A stretch of 64,000 bases of DNA from Marinomonas transparens. GTDB taxonomy: Bacteria; Pseudomonadota; Gammaproteobacteria; Pseudomonadales; Marinomonadaceae. Below are positions 40,001 to 48,700 of this stretch, in pieces. Each line of letters starts with the position of its first letter. The first letter of the stretch is position 1. Under the pieces are notes generated by a model. That model searched no databases and was not told where the DNA came from. It saw nothing but the letters and a program-made list of their open reading frames with translations. The DNA lies in contig NZ_JAEMNX010000008.1 of NCBI RefSeq assembly GCF_016463975.1, positions 62,001 through 126,000 on the forward strand, read 5' to 3'. Both the position numbers and the translations under genes were made by a program.

Positions 40001-40033
40001 CACACTAAGATTTATTTTTTAAATTTTAGTGTG
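40001..40033 (+). other. Strong stem-loop in the leader of the deaminase operon
   Basis: A 13-bp stem (40001-40013 with 40021-40033, one G-T pair) encloses the loop ATTTTTT. It sits 68 bp before the ADA-like start. No T-run follows on the plus strand, so it is not a standard terminator; it could be an operator palindrome (arms CACACTAA / TTAGTGTG), an mRNA structure, or a weak attenuator. Confidence 0.5.
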
Positions 40034-40101
40034 AAAAATTAATTAAATAATGAATTTCTTTTAAACGAGTCTTCTTTGTCTTTAATTATAATTAGGTAGT
40101 G

Positions 40102-41085
40102 ATGGTAAATTCAATTTTAGATATGAAAAAAGGAGAGTTACATGTTCATCTTAATGGATTAGTAAGCTCGGAAGTTGTAATTAAATTACTCGAAAAAAGT
40201 GCAGTTGATATACCACAAAGTTTTGATTTGAAAAAAGATCTGAATATTTTAGAGCCTGCTAAGAACTTAACTTCGTATCTTAAACCTTGGGATGTTTTAA
40301 GGCTCATACCTAAAAGCAGATCTGATTTAACTTTGATTGTATTTGATTCATTTGAAAACCTAAGAAAAAGCAATGTGAAATTTGTCGAAATTAGGAATAG
40401 CGTTTTATATATAGCCTTACTCAATAACGTTAACATCGAAGTGGCAATGTCTTGGTTATTAGATGATATTTCAAGAGCATCTGAATATTACAAAATTAAG
40501 GCTGGATTAATATTAACGGTTACTAGAGGTAAATCTTCTTTAGAAATCCTCCGGTTGCTTTTAAATGCTTATGTAAAAATAGGAAAGCCTGAATTAATTG
40601 TTGGATTAGACTTAGCAGGAGATGAAGCTCTTGATTATCCTAATGCACTGCCATACGAGTTTATTCGCGCTAAAACTGAATTTGGACTAAAAATCACTAT
40701 ACATGCCGGTGAAACAGGGTGTTTTGAAAATATAGAAACAGCTGTAAATGATTTTAAAGCTGATCGAATTGGACATGGAACAGCCGCTATAAAATCTCAA
40801 TCTACTTTGGAGTTACTTAGAGAAAAAGATATATGCGTCGAAGTTTGTCTTATAAGTAATAGATTGACTAATGCAGTAGGTGAGGGTGAATTACATCCTG
40901 TAATTGAATTTATAAATCATAAGGTTCCCTTTGTAATATGCTCAGATAATCCTTCAATACATGCATCGAGCCTTACAGATGACTATTTAGAGTTTTATCG
41001 TGAGACAAGTTCGTCACAGCATTTGCACGATATGTATAGGAATCAAAAAAAATATAGTTTTATTAAGGGACTGTATGGAAATTAA
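40102..41085 (+). CDS. komA: Adenosine-deaminase-like protein (KomA-like; likely acts on a nucleotide monophosphate)
   Basis: A 327-residue member of the ADA-like amidohydrolases. The zinc and catalytic set is complete: His14 and His16 in HVHLNG, His201 and Glu204 in HAGE, His225 in IGHG, Asp282 in SDNP. Two differences from classical adenosine deaminase matter. HxHLDG has become HxHLNG; that Asp contacts the 5'-OH, and Asn is found in ADAL/MAPDA enzymes that use AMP-type substrates. The second Asp of SDDP is Asn283. In the Kongming system the homologue KomA deaminates dAMP. ATG at 40102 follows TAGG; a GTG lies just before. It overlaps the next gene by 11 bp. Confidence 0.82.
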   Translation: MVNSILDMKKGELHVHLNGLVSSEVVIKLLEKSAVDIPQSFDLKKDLNILEPAKNLTSYLKPWDVLRLIPKSRSDLTLIVFDSFENLRKSNVKFVEIRNSVLYIALLNNVNIEVAMSWLLDDISRASEYYKIKAGLILTVTRGKSSLEILRLLLNAYVKIGKPELIVGLDLAGDEALDYPNALPYEFIRAKTEFGLKITIHAGETGCFENIETAVNDFKADRIGHGTAAIKSQSTLELLREKDICVEVCLISNRLTNAVGEGELHPVIEFINHKVPFVICSDNPSIHASSLTDDYLEFYRETSSSQHLHDMYRNQKKYSFIKGLYGN

Positions 41086-41629
41086 CTTCGTTACAAAGAA
41101 CCCATATAAATTCCTAGAAGTGGAAGCTATTTTGGGAGGTGTTGGTGTTTCAATAGTCCATGCGCCACTGACAATTCATGAAATACAGACAGAAGATATT
41201 AATCTTATTGTCAGGGATAAGGCTTTAAAAGCGTTCAGCAAAGTTGGGCGCCCTGTATTTATTGAGCATACAGGGTTATATATTGATAGCTTACAAGGAT
41301 TTCCCGGTGGTCTAACTCAGGTTTTTTGGGATAAATTAAAGGCAGAAAAGTTCTCTGAATTGTTTGGTGGGTTAGAAAATACATTGTTAACTGCAAAAAC
41401 AGTCATCGCATTCTGTGATGCCAAAAAAGTTTATACTTTTGAAGGGGCTATAGAAGGAAACATTGCTCCTGAGCCAAGAGGCAGCAGGGACTTTCAATGG
41501 GACTGTGTCTTTATACCAAAAGGTTTTCAAGATACATTCGCTGAAATGGGCGAAAAAAAGAATGAAATATCTATGCGGAAATTAGCTTTTGACAATTTTA
41601 GAAATTTTTTAGTTTCGGAGTTTTTGTAA
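41075..41629 (+). CDS. komB: ITPase/HAM1-like protein with degenerate active site (KomB-like sensor)
   Basis: A 184-residue protein closest in style to eukaryotic ITPA rather than bacterial Rdg[70 protein letters not shown]. Base-recognition residues Phe140, Trp142, Asp143 and Arg168 are kept. The catalytic acidic pair (Glu-Asp in ITPA) is Glu64-His65, and the SHR motif is Ser-Met-Arg (166-168). Hydrolysis is therefore probably lost while inosine-nucleotide binding remains. This suits KomB, described as binding dITP together with the SIR2 effector. AAGGGA (41065-41070) precedes the ATG; its stop codon overlaps the SIR2 start by 1 bp. Confidence 0.82.
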   Translation: MEINFVTKNPYKFLEVEAILGGVGVSIVHAPLTIHEIQTEDINLIVRDKALKAFSKVGRPVFIEHTGLYIDSLQGFPGGLTQVFWDKLKAEKFSELFGGLENTLLTAKTVIAFCDAKKVYTFEGAIEGNIAPEPRGSRDFQWDCVFIPKGFQDTFAEMGEKKNEISMRKLAFDNFRNFLVSEFL

Positions 41630-42417
41630 TGGATGACCTTGTAGCATCTTATAGAGAAAGAAATGTCATCCTTTTTGTGGGCGCAGGCATATCTAAAAAC
41701 CTTGGTCTTCCTACATGGTCAGAACTAATAGATCATGTTGCTGATGAACTAGGGTATGATCCTGAAATATATAAGTCTTTTGGTGATAGTTTGGCCTTGG
41801 CTGAATACTATAGGCTGAAAACAGGTAGTATTGGTCCTCTCCGAAGCTGGATGGATACAAATTGGCATTCTGCCAATGTAGATTTGCAAGGTTCTAAGCT
41901 TCATGAGCTTATTGCAAATTCGAAATTTCCAATGGTTTATACTACGAATTATGATCGATGGTTAGAAAAATCGTATGAACTATATGAAAAGCAATACACA
42001 AAAATTGCGGGCGTATCTGATATTGCCAAGATTAAAGACGGAGTAACTCAAGTTATAAAATTTCATGGTGACTTTGATAACGATGACACTATTGTATTGG
42101 ACGAGTCAAGTTACTATGAGCGGTTAGAGTTTGAAACTCCTTTGGATATAAAACTTAGATCAGATGTTCTTGGAAAATCCGTATTATTTATTGGATACAG
42201 TCTAACGGATGTGAATCTTAGGTTTCTTTTTTACAAGCTAGCCAAATTATGGAAGTCTAATAACGGAGGTGGGGTTCAGCCTAAGTCTTATGTTTTTACA
42301 CATAGGCCAAATCCGATTCAAGAAACAATATTAGAACAATGGGGTATAAAAATGCTTACCTCAAAGGAAAATGATCCGCAAAAAGCATTATTAGAGTTTC
42401 TAGCTAAGTTCCAGTAA
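41629..42417 (+). CDS. komC: SIR2-like NADase effector (KomC-like)
   Basis: A 262-residue single-domain SIR2-like protein (SIR2_2 type). Visible NAD-binding and catalytic motifs are FVGAGIS (GAGIS 18-22), TTNYD (105-109, catalytic-type Asn107) and KFHGD (His146), then [20 protein letters not shown]. Such SIR2 proteins in defence systems cleave NAD+ and stop infected cells; deacetylase-specific zinc cysteines are absent. It is the last gene of the ADA-ITPase-SIR2 operon (TAATG overlap), the composition of the Kongming system. The terminator at 42432 follows. Confidence 0.85.
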   Translation: MDDLVASYRERNVILFVGAGISKNLGLPTWSELIDHVADELGYDPEIYKSFGDSLALAEYYRLKTGSIGPLRSWMDTNWHSANVDLQGSKLHELIANSKFPMVYTTNYDRWLEKSYELYEKQYTKIAGVSDIAKIKDGVTQVIKFHGDFDNDDTIVLDESSYYERLEFETPLDIKLRSDVLGKSVLFIGYSLTDVNLRFLFYKLAKLWKSNNGGGVQPKSYVFTHRPNPIQETILEQWGIKMLTSKENDPQKALLEFLAKFQ

Positions 42418-42431
42418 TCCAGCAACTCCTC

Positions 42432-42458
42432 AAAGCCAATCCCAGTGATTGGCTTTTT
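42432..42458 (+). terminator. Rho-independent terminator after the SIR2 gene
   Basis: GCCAATC (42435-42441) pairs with GATTGGC (42447-42453), loop CCAGT, with As before and five T after. It is nearly the same hairpin as at 36975-37006. Confidence 0.85.
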
Positions 42459-42471
42459 CATATAGGCAACC

Positions 42472-42551
42472 ATTAACCCTAGTAAAGCCAAATGACGTTC
42501 CGACGAGGTAGGCGCGAGTTTCGAGGAGGAATGTCATTTTGCGGATACGAG
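42472..42551 (+). repeat. Palindromic intergenic repeat, copy 2
   Basis: Arms AAATGACGTTCC (42490-42501) and GGAATGTCATTT (42528-42539) pair with one G-T; the 26-base centre is CGAGGTAGGCGCGAGTTT-like and shared with copy 3. The flanks TTAACCCTAGTAAAG and TACGAG are also conserved. It stands between the SIR2 operon and the second toxin-antitoxin pair. Confidence 0.85.
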
Positions 42552-42635
42552 CCCAACTTTCTCTAGAGCTTTAATCATTGACAGTGTCTTTAAACAGGTG
42601 CTATTAATCGACCTATTAATAAAAGGAGCAGTAGC

Positions 42636-42902
42636 ATGGCAATTAAGTTTTCTGAAGATGTTATCCCTCTTTCCGATTTAAAAGTGAATCCGGGGAAGGT
42701 AGTAGGGCGTACGAGTGAAACACATCGTCCTATTCTCGTAACAAGTCGAGGCAGAGGTGTTGCGGTTGTTCAAGGGGTTGATGATTATGAAAAAACAGCC
42801 GAAGAATTATTGTTCGTAAAAGCTGTGGCTAAAGGGCTTGCAGATATTCGAGAGGGAAATACCCTAACTTTGGATGAAGCCAAAAAGGCGCTGGGTATTT
42901 GA
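42636..42902 (+). CDS. Phd/YefM-family antitoxin
   Basis: An 88-residue antitoxin: an N-terminal Phd-type DNA-binding fold (IPLSDLKVNPGKVV, HRPILVTSRGRGVAVVQGVDDYEKT) and a helical C-terminal toxin-binding segment (EELLFVKAVAKGLADIREGNTLTLDEAKKALG). AAAGGAG precedes the ATG. It is followed with no gap by its ParE toxin (TGAATG junction), the usual antitoxin-first order. It should neutralise the toxin and repress the operon. Confidence 0.9.
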   Translation: MAIKFSEDVIPLSDLKVNPGKVVGRTSETHRPILVTSRGRGVAVVQGVDDYEKTAEELLFVKAVAKGLADIREGNTLTLDEAKKALGI

Positions 42903-43196
42903 ATGAAGTTAGTGATTGCAAAGTCCGCATTAGATGACCTTCAAGATATTAAGTTGTATTACCAAGAGCAAGGCGTTCCTAATGTAGGCCAGAAAATGGT
43001 GACTTCTATCTTTGACAAAATACAAACTCTGACAGAACACCCTGATTCGGGTCGAAAAGTGCCTGAATTTGATCAGGAAAATATTCGTGAAATTATCCAT
43101 CCTCCCTTTAGAATCGTCTACTTGCGAAATACTGTAAGAATTAGTTTAGTCAGAGTCTGGCGTAGTGAAAGGCTACTGTTACTTCCAGAAGAGTGA
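42903..43196 (+). CDS. ParE/RelE-family toxin
   Basis: A 97-residue full-length toxin: MKLVIAKSALDDLQDIKLYYQEQG (two N-terminal helices), FDKIQTLTEHPDSGRKVPEF, IREIIHPPFRIVYL and ISLVRVWRSERLLL. The IREI...FRIVY pattern is typical of ParE-type toxins, which poison DNA gyrase, though RelE-type mRNA cleavage cannot be ruled out from sequence. It is intact, unlike the truncated toxin at 38146-38352. The pair is bracketed by copies 2 and 3 of the palindromic repeat. Confidence 0.88.
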   Translation: MKLVIAKSALDDLQDIKLYYQEQGVPNVGQKMVTSIFDKIQTLTEHPDSGRKVPEFDQENIREIIHPPFRIVYLRNTVRISLVRVWRSERLLLLPEE

Positions 43197-43256
43197 CAGT
43201 AAATAATTCGGCTCAAGGGTCAAAGTTGTCGATTTAATATATGCAAACCATCAACT

Positions 43257-43337
43257 GTTAATTCTAAGTAAAGCAAAATGACATTCCAACGAGGTAGGCG
43301 CGAGTTTCGAGGCGGAATGTCATTTTGCGCATACGAG
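43257..43337 (+). repeat. Palindromic intergenic repeat, copy 3
   Basis: A perfect 13-bp inverted repeat, AAAATGACATTCC (43275-43287) and GGAATGTCATTTT (43314-43326), encloses a 26-base centre almost identical to that of copy 2. Conserved flanks are GTTAATTCTAAGTAAAG on the left and GCATACGAG on the right. It marks the right edge of the accessory region. Confidence 0.88.
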
Positions 43338-43492
43338 CGACCCCATCCTAACTTTTCCCTTGAAAGCCATAAGGGGAAGGGATTTTGCAGATTGTTTGCC
43401 TCACTTGCCGCGCTTGTAACCTTGATAAAGTAAAGCGGTAGCCATCCAGAAATGCCATAATAGCCTTCATCATGAAGGGCTTAGGTTGCACG

Positions 43493-44329
43493 ATGGATTC
43501 ACGAGAGTTAACGGTAGAGCTGGACGGTAAGGCGTTTGACGCAAAGACGGGTGATAACTTGCTTGAGTCTTTGTTGTCTCAAGGCGCGTATGTTCGCCAC
43601 GGTTGCCGTGCGGGTGCCTGTGGGGCTTGTCGCCTTTATGACCAGCAAAACTGTGAATCCCTTTTATCCTGCCAAATGTCTGTGTTTTCTTCGATGGTGT
43701 TATCAAGCTATTCGCCGTCTGCGTCTTTTCCCTTTTCCATTGTTTCCCTACAAACCCTCAGTGACGCTGCCATGGAACTGACCTTGCTCGGGCCCAGTGA
43801 TGAGTCCTTTGGGGATAGGGTGTCGGTGGCTTTCTCGCCTGAAGCCGTATTCTTTGAACACATGGCATTAAATCAAGCCGGTGCGCCGTTAAAAATCATT
43901 GTCCAGCAAGCGTCATTGCCTGCCACCGTCTGGCAAGCAGTATTGTCCTTGTCTGTGGGGGACAAGTTACCGGTTCAGCTTTCATCTGGTGTCCGCAAAG
44001 GTCGCTTGTTGTATGAAATGGGCGTGGCAGATTCGCCCGTTATGGTGATCGCATCGCCAGAAAATGCCTTATTTGAAGGTTACTGGCGCGAGGCTTTGCA
44101 GCAGGCTGCTGCGAAGGTGCTGGGCTTTTTTGCTTTCTCTCCATCGGTCGATGTACCTACGGCGTTAACAGAAGACGCTTTTGTCGAGTTTATCAAACAA
44201 GCTTCTGCCGACTCTGGAAACGCGAACGTACAGATTATTTACCACGGGCAGAATGTGTCTGAAATAGAGTGGGCGCAGGCGTTACGGCCGTTACGTATTC
44301 GTACCACACAACTGCATTTTGTTCGTTAG
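43493..44329 (+). CDS. 2Fe-2S ferredoxin-domain protein with reductase-like C-terminal part
   Basis: A 278-residue protein. The N terminus (about 1-75) is a plant-type 2Fe-2S domain: GDNLLESLLSQGAYVRHGCRAGACGACR gives Cys38, Cys43 and Cys46. The fourth ligand is probably Cys60 (LLSCQ), only 13 residues on, where plant-type ferredoxins usually have near 29; Cys54 is an extra. The rest (about 85-278) loosely follows a ferredoxin-reductase FAD/NAD(P) layout, but I see no clear FAD-binding R-x-Y-S/T motif. It probably belongs to an oxygenase or reductase electron chain; the partner is unknown. I take the ATG at 43493; 43472 is the alternative. Confidence 0.65.
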   Translation: MDSRELTVELDGKAFDAKTGDNLLESLLSQGAYVRHGCRAGACGACRLYDQQNCESLLSCQMSVFSSMVLSSYSPSASFPFSIVSLQTLSDAAMELTLLGPSDESFGDRVSVAFSPEAVFFEHMALNQAGAPLKIIVQQASLPATVWQAVLSLSVGDKLPVQLSSGVRKGRLLYEMGVADSPVMVIASPENALFEGYWREALQQAAAKVLGFFAFSPSVDVPTALTEDAFVEFIKQASADSGNANVQIIYHGQNVSEIEWAQALRPLRIRTTQLHFVR

Positions 44330-44380
44330 CTTTATGTGGCTGATGAAAAGACCTAATTATATTTTTAATGGATTGTATTA

Positions 44381-45709
44381 ATGAAAATTCTCCACACTTC
44401 TGACTGGCATCTTGGTCAACATTTTATGGGAAAGTCCCGCCGAGATGAGCACAGGGCGTTTATCGATTGGTTGCTGGCGCTGGTCGACAGGGAGTCGATC
44501 GAGGCGGTGATTATTGCGGGGGATGTTTTCGACACGGGTTCGCCACCAAGCTATGCCCGTGAAATGTATCATCAGCTGGTGTTAGACATGAAAGCACGCC
44601 ACTGCCAATTAGTGATTGTGGCGGGCAATCACGATTCTGTGAGTATGCTCAATGAATCGAAAAGCCTGCTTTCCTATCTAGATACTCAGGTTGCCAGCCA
44701 AGGCAATCTTGATGACCTTGAATCTCATGTTATCCCGCTTAAAGACCAGCAAGGTGAGATAGGCGCTTGGGTGTGCGCTGTGCCGTATTTGCGCCCGAAA
44801 GATGTGATGAAAAGTGTGTCTGGCCAGTCTGAACAAGATAAGAAGCTCAGTTTGTTAGAGCAAATTGGCGACTTTTATCAGCAGGTGTTTGATCTGGCCT
44901 GTGAGAAGAACGCAAGCCTTAAGCAAGCTGTGCCGATTATCGGTACTGGGCATCTTACCGCCATGGGTGGGCAGGTGAGCGAGTCGGTGCGGGATTTGTA
45001 TGTGGGTACCTTAGAAGCCTTGCCGACCTCGGTGTTTCCTAAATTCGATTACCTTGCCCTTGGGCATATCCATCGCGCACAGGCGATTAGTAAAGATGGG
45101 CGTTTTCGTTACAGCGGTTCGCCGATTCCTTTGAGCTTTGATGAATTAGGCCGCGAGAAATCCCTAGTGATGATTGATACATCGGCCTTTGGTGAACAAG
45201 CACCGCTGATGGATTTGTTTGAAGAAAGACAAGAGCCAATACAGACGCAGACGATTCCTAACTTTCAGCCGATGCAGAGTCTAAAAGGTAACCTGAAAAG
45301 TGTCTTGAAACAGCTATCAGCACTCGCATTACCGGAAGAGGGCGAAGGCCAAAGCCTTTGGCTAGAGGTGACGGTCATAGCCGATGAGTATTTAAGTGAT
45401 GTGCATAAGCGATTGATGGAAGCCATCGTCGATAAGCCCATTGAATTATTGCGTGTGATGCGTAAGAGCGCGGTTGAGAAAAACAAAGATGTGTTTGAAT
45501 CTCGTCAAACCTTGTCTGAGCTTACGGTAAAAGATGTGTTCGAGAAAAACTTGCAGTTGAATCTAGAAGTAGATGACGAAGAAGCCGCGACACTGACGGC
45601 TTTGTTTAATACCTGTTTGGTGGAAATGGAAGAGAGCGAGCAAGCGGAATTGGATGCTGCCGAGAAGCTAAACGCGAACAAGAAAAACACCAAGGAGAAG
45701 CAAGCATGA
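44381..45709 (+). CDS. sbcD: SbcCD nuclease subunit SbcD
   Basis: SbcD is the Mre11-type nuclease that with SbcC opens hairpins and DNA ends. The 442-residue protein shows the five metallophosphoesterase motifs: TSDWHLGQHFMG, GDVFDTGSPPS, VAGNHDSVSMLNE, GTGHLTAMGG and LGHIHRAQAI. The C-terminal half is the capping and SbcC-binding region, ending in a Lys/Asn-rich tail. Its stop codon overlaps the sbcC start (ATGA), so both subunits are made in step. Confidence 0.96.
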   Translation: MKILHTSDWHLGQHFMGKSRRDEHRAFIDWLLALVDRESIEAVIIAGDVFDTGSPPSYAREMYHQLVLDMKARHCQLVIVAGNHDSVSMLNESKSLLSYLDTQVASQGNLDDLESHVIPLKDQQGEIGAWVCAVPYLRPKDVMKSVSGQSEQDKKLSLLEQIGDFYQQVFDLACEKNASLKQAVPIIGTGHLTAMGGQVSESVRDLYVGTLEALPTSVFPKFDYLALGHIHRAQAISKDGRFRYSGSPIPLSFDELGREKSLVMIDTSAFGEQAPLMDLFEERQEPIQTQTIPNFQPMQSLKGNLKSVLKQLSALALPEEGEGQSLWLEVTVIADEYLSDVHKRLMEAIVDKPIELLRVMRKSAVEKNKDVFESRQTLSELTVKDVFEKNLQLNLEVDDEEAATLTALFNTCLVEMEESEQAELDAAEKLNANKKNTKEKQA

Positions 45710-48700
45710 AGATTTGTAAGCTTCGCCTAAAAAACATCAATTCCCTAAAAGGGGAATGGGAAATCGATTTTACTAAAGCACCGTTTGACGATGCTGGCGT
45801 GTTCGCTATTGTCGGGCCGACGGGGGCGGGTAAGTCTACCTTGCTGGATGCCATTTGTTTGGCCTTGTATCACGAAACGCCTCGTTTAAAGGTGTCGCCG
45901 AGTCAGAATGAGTTAATGACTCGCCATACGGCGGAATGCCTTGCAGAAGTGGAGTTCGAGATTAAAGGCAAGGGTTACCGAGCCTTTTGGGGGCAGCGCC
46001 GCGCGCGGGGAAGCAGCGAGGGCAAGTTACAGCCGATGACCTGTGAGCTGTGCGAACGGGACGGCACCATTGTTACCACCAAGATAAACGAGAAAATAGA
46101 CAAAATAGCCGAAATTACTGGGTTGGATTTTTCCCGTTTTACCAAGTCTATGTTGTTGGCTCAAGGGGGCTTTTCGGCCTTTTTGAATGCCAGTGCCAAC
46201 GATAGAGCGGAATTACTAGAAGAGCTCACCGGTACGGAAATTTATGGTCAGGTGTCTAAATGGGTGTTTGAAAAACACAAAGCCGAGCGTCAGAAAATTG
46301 CCCAGTTAGAAGCGGTCAATGCTCAGCGTCAGTTGCTAAGTGATGAGGAACTGCAAGCCCTCGTTGAGCAAGAGAAGGCTTATAAAGCCGAAGACAAGAC
46401 CCTGACGACACAGTTAAAAGGCCATAAGCAAAATCTAGAGTGGCAACAAACGGAAGCAAGGTTCGCCGAACAACGGACTAGCCGTGTTGAACAGCACGAT
46501 GAAGCGGTGGCGGCTTTGGCTAGCTTTAAAGCAAAACAAAGCGCACTAGATGGTGCTGAAGTGGCCAATAAGTTACTGCCCCAGCAGCAAGGTTTGCAAG
46601 ACTTGCAGCGTCGGCTGGTGGCGCTTGAAACCGAACAAGCGGAGGTTGCTAAAAAACGCGATGAACAAAGCACAGCGTTTCAAACACTGGAAGAAAACGC
46701 TGCAACAGGCAAACAGGCGTTTGATGAGCAAACCGCCCAATGGGACGCGCTAAACGAAGAGATAACGAATGTTATTCAGCCTTTGCTTTCCCGTAAAGAC
46801 AGTACCATTGAACAGTTGGCGGAAGTGACGAATCGCCGTGCGGGTATTGAGCAAAAGCATAACGAGAGCTTAACAGCATTAGAGCAGAAAAAAGCCCAAG
46901 TAAGCGAGATCAAACAAGCGGCGGAGCAAAGCCAAAAAAGTTTATCTGAGTGGCAAAGCCCAGAAAAAATAGCAACGCAATTATCCAACTGGCAATACCA
47001 GCAAGCGTCTGTGGAAACGCAAGAGCAAAGGTTGGTTGAGTTAAGGGCGGAAGTGGCTAGCGCGAAAGCCTCTTTAGATTCCGCATTGGCGTTGTTTGCT
47101 ACCCATAGCAAAGGTCATGAGCAGCAAAAAGCCAATGCTACGGCGATTGAACAGCAGCTAAAAACGCAGGTAGATGAATTTCTTTCTTTATCGTCTGGCC
47201 GCGAAATGAACGAGTGGCAAGAGCATTTTCGCCATGAAGAAACGCAACAGCAAAAAGCGGCCGATTTGCAGGCACGTTATGAATCCTATCAATCCAAATG
47301 TTTGCAAGGTCAAGAGATCGATGGGGCGATTGCTGAGCTGAACACTAAGATGGCGCAACAAGAAGCGCAACTGGTTCAGCAAAGGCAAACCTATAAAGAG
47401 AAAAATGCCCATTGTGTGGATTTGTCTCGGTTGGTGGATGCTGAGCGTCATATTGTGTCGTTGAATGAGTTGCGGGCTAGCTTGGAAGATCATCAGGCTT
47501 GTCCCTTATGCGGCTCCCATGAGCATGATTTTAGTCAGGCATTGCATCAAGAGGTGAATGTTGAAAACCAGCAGAGGTTGGAGCAGTTAACGGCTGAACT
47601 TGATGCCTTGGTTCACGCGGGGCAAGGTGTAAAGGCCAACCAACAGGTATTGGTCCGCGAATTGGAAATGCGTCAGGATCAACGGCTGGCTTTGTTAAAA
47701 GAACTTGCCACGGCGGAAACGGAATTGTTGGCGCTGGTGAATGGTTTGAGGGTAAGTGGTCCGGTCGATGTGTTAGACGGAGAACAGGTTTCGCACTGCG
47801 TTTCTTTGATTCAACAAGGGTGGCATGGCACGAATGAACTGAACGCTGTTTTGCTAGAAAAGCATCAGCAGCGGTTGGGGTTAGAAGAGCAGTTCACTGT
47901 GAGTCAGACTCAACTTCAAGACATGGCCTTGCAGCTTCAAGAGCTGGAATCTGAAGGTCGTCTGCTTCGTCAGGCTTTTGAGACGAAACAGGCGGATTAT
48001 CAGCAGACGGTCACCGAGAAAGAGCGTATTCAGGGAGAGTTAATGGCGTCGATAGGCGCTGCGCAAGTACCAGAGCGGTATTTGGCAGCGCCTTTGGCAG
48101 AGTCTCTACTGGCATTGCAAACCTCGTTACAGCAGTGGCAAGAAGCAAAGCAGAATCATGATACCCAAGCTCAGCAAGTGGAACAGCTGGGTTATGAAGT
48201 GACGGCCTTAGAAGGGCGAGTCAAAGAGAGTGCCGTTCAGTTGGATGAGGTGGTTGCTCAGGGGAATGAGCTGAGTAAGGTGCTGAGCCAGTTGGATGTG
48301 CAGTTAATGAAAAAACTAAACGGCAAAACCCTGTCGGAATGCCGTGCAGAAGCCCAAGCGGCCTTGGTGTTAAAGCGTGAAGAATATGACGCTGTGTTGA
48401 AGGCGCGAGAGCAAGCCCAAACGGAACGGGCGGCCTTGTCGGCGAATGTAAAAGCGCTGGATAAGTCTCTTGTGGCTTTAGGCAAGGAGGTCGATGCGGC
48501 ACAAACTCTTTGGCTTGAGGCTTTAAAAGAAAAGGGCTTTAAGGGTGAGCAAGATTGGCAATTAGCCTGTTTGTCCGATGTGGATTTACGTGCCTTGTTG
48601 CAAATCTCTGTGGATTTAAAAGACGCATTGACTCGCCAAACGGCGTTGTTAAAACAAGCAGAAGAGGCTTGTGCGGCTCATCTTGCATTGAAACCTAAGA

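Noticed and set aside
41075-41629. Ordinary RdgB housekeeping dITP/XTP pyrophosphatase.
   Set aside because: The catalytic acidic residue and the His of SHR are replaced, and the gene is embedded between a deaminase and a SIR2 gene with overlaps on both sides.
37028-43337. Integron cassette array with the repeats as attC sites.
   Set aside because: No attC core pair (RYYYAAC / GTTRRRY) in the right layout, no integrase, and the first inter-repeat block holds several multigene units on both strands.
43317-43433. Short frame starting ATG TCA TTT TGC in copy 3 (38 codons), with a similar 11-codon start in copy 2, each after a GAGGxGGA sequence.
   Set aside because: The similar start is explained by the repeat itself; the two frames diverge in sequence and length straight after it. 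I treat them as repeat DNA, not peptides.
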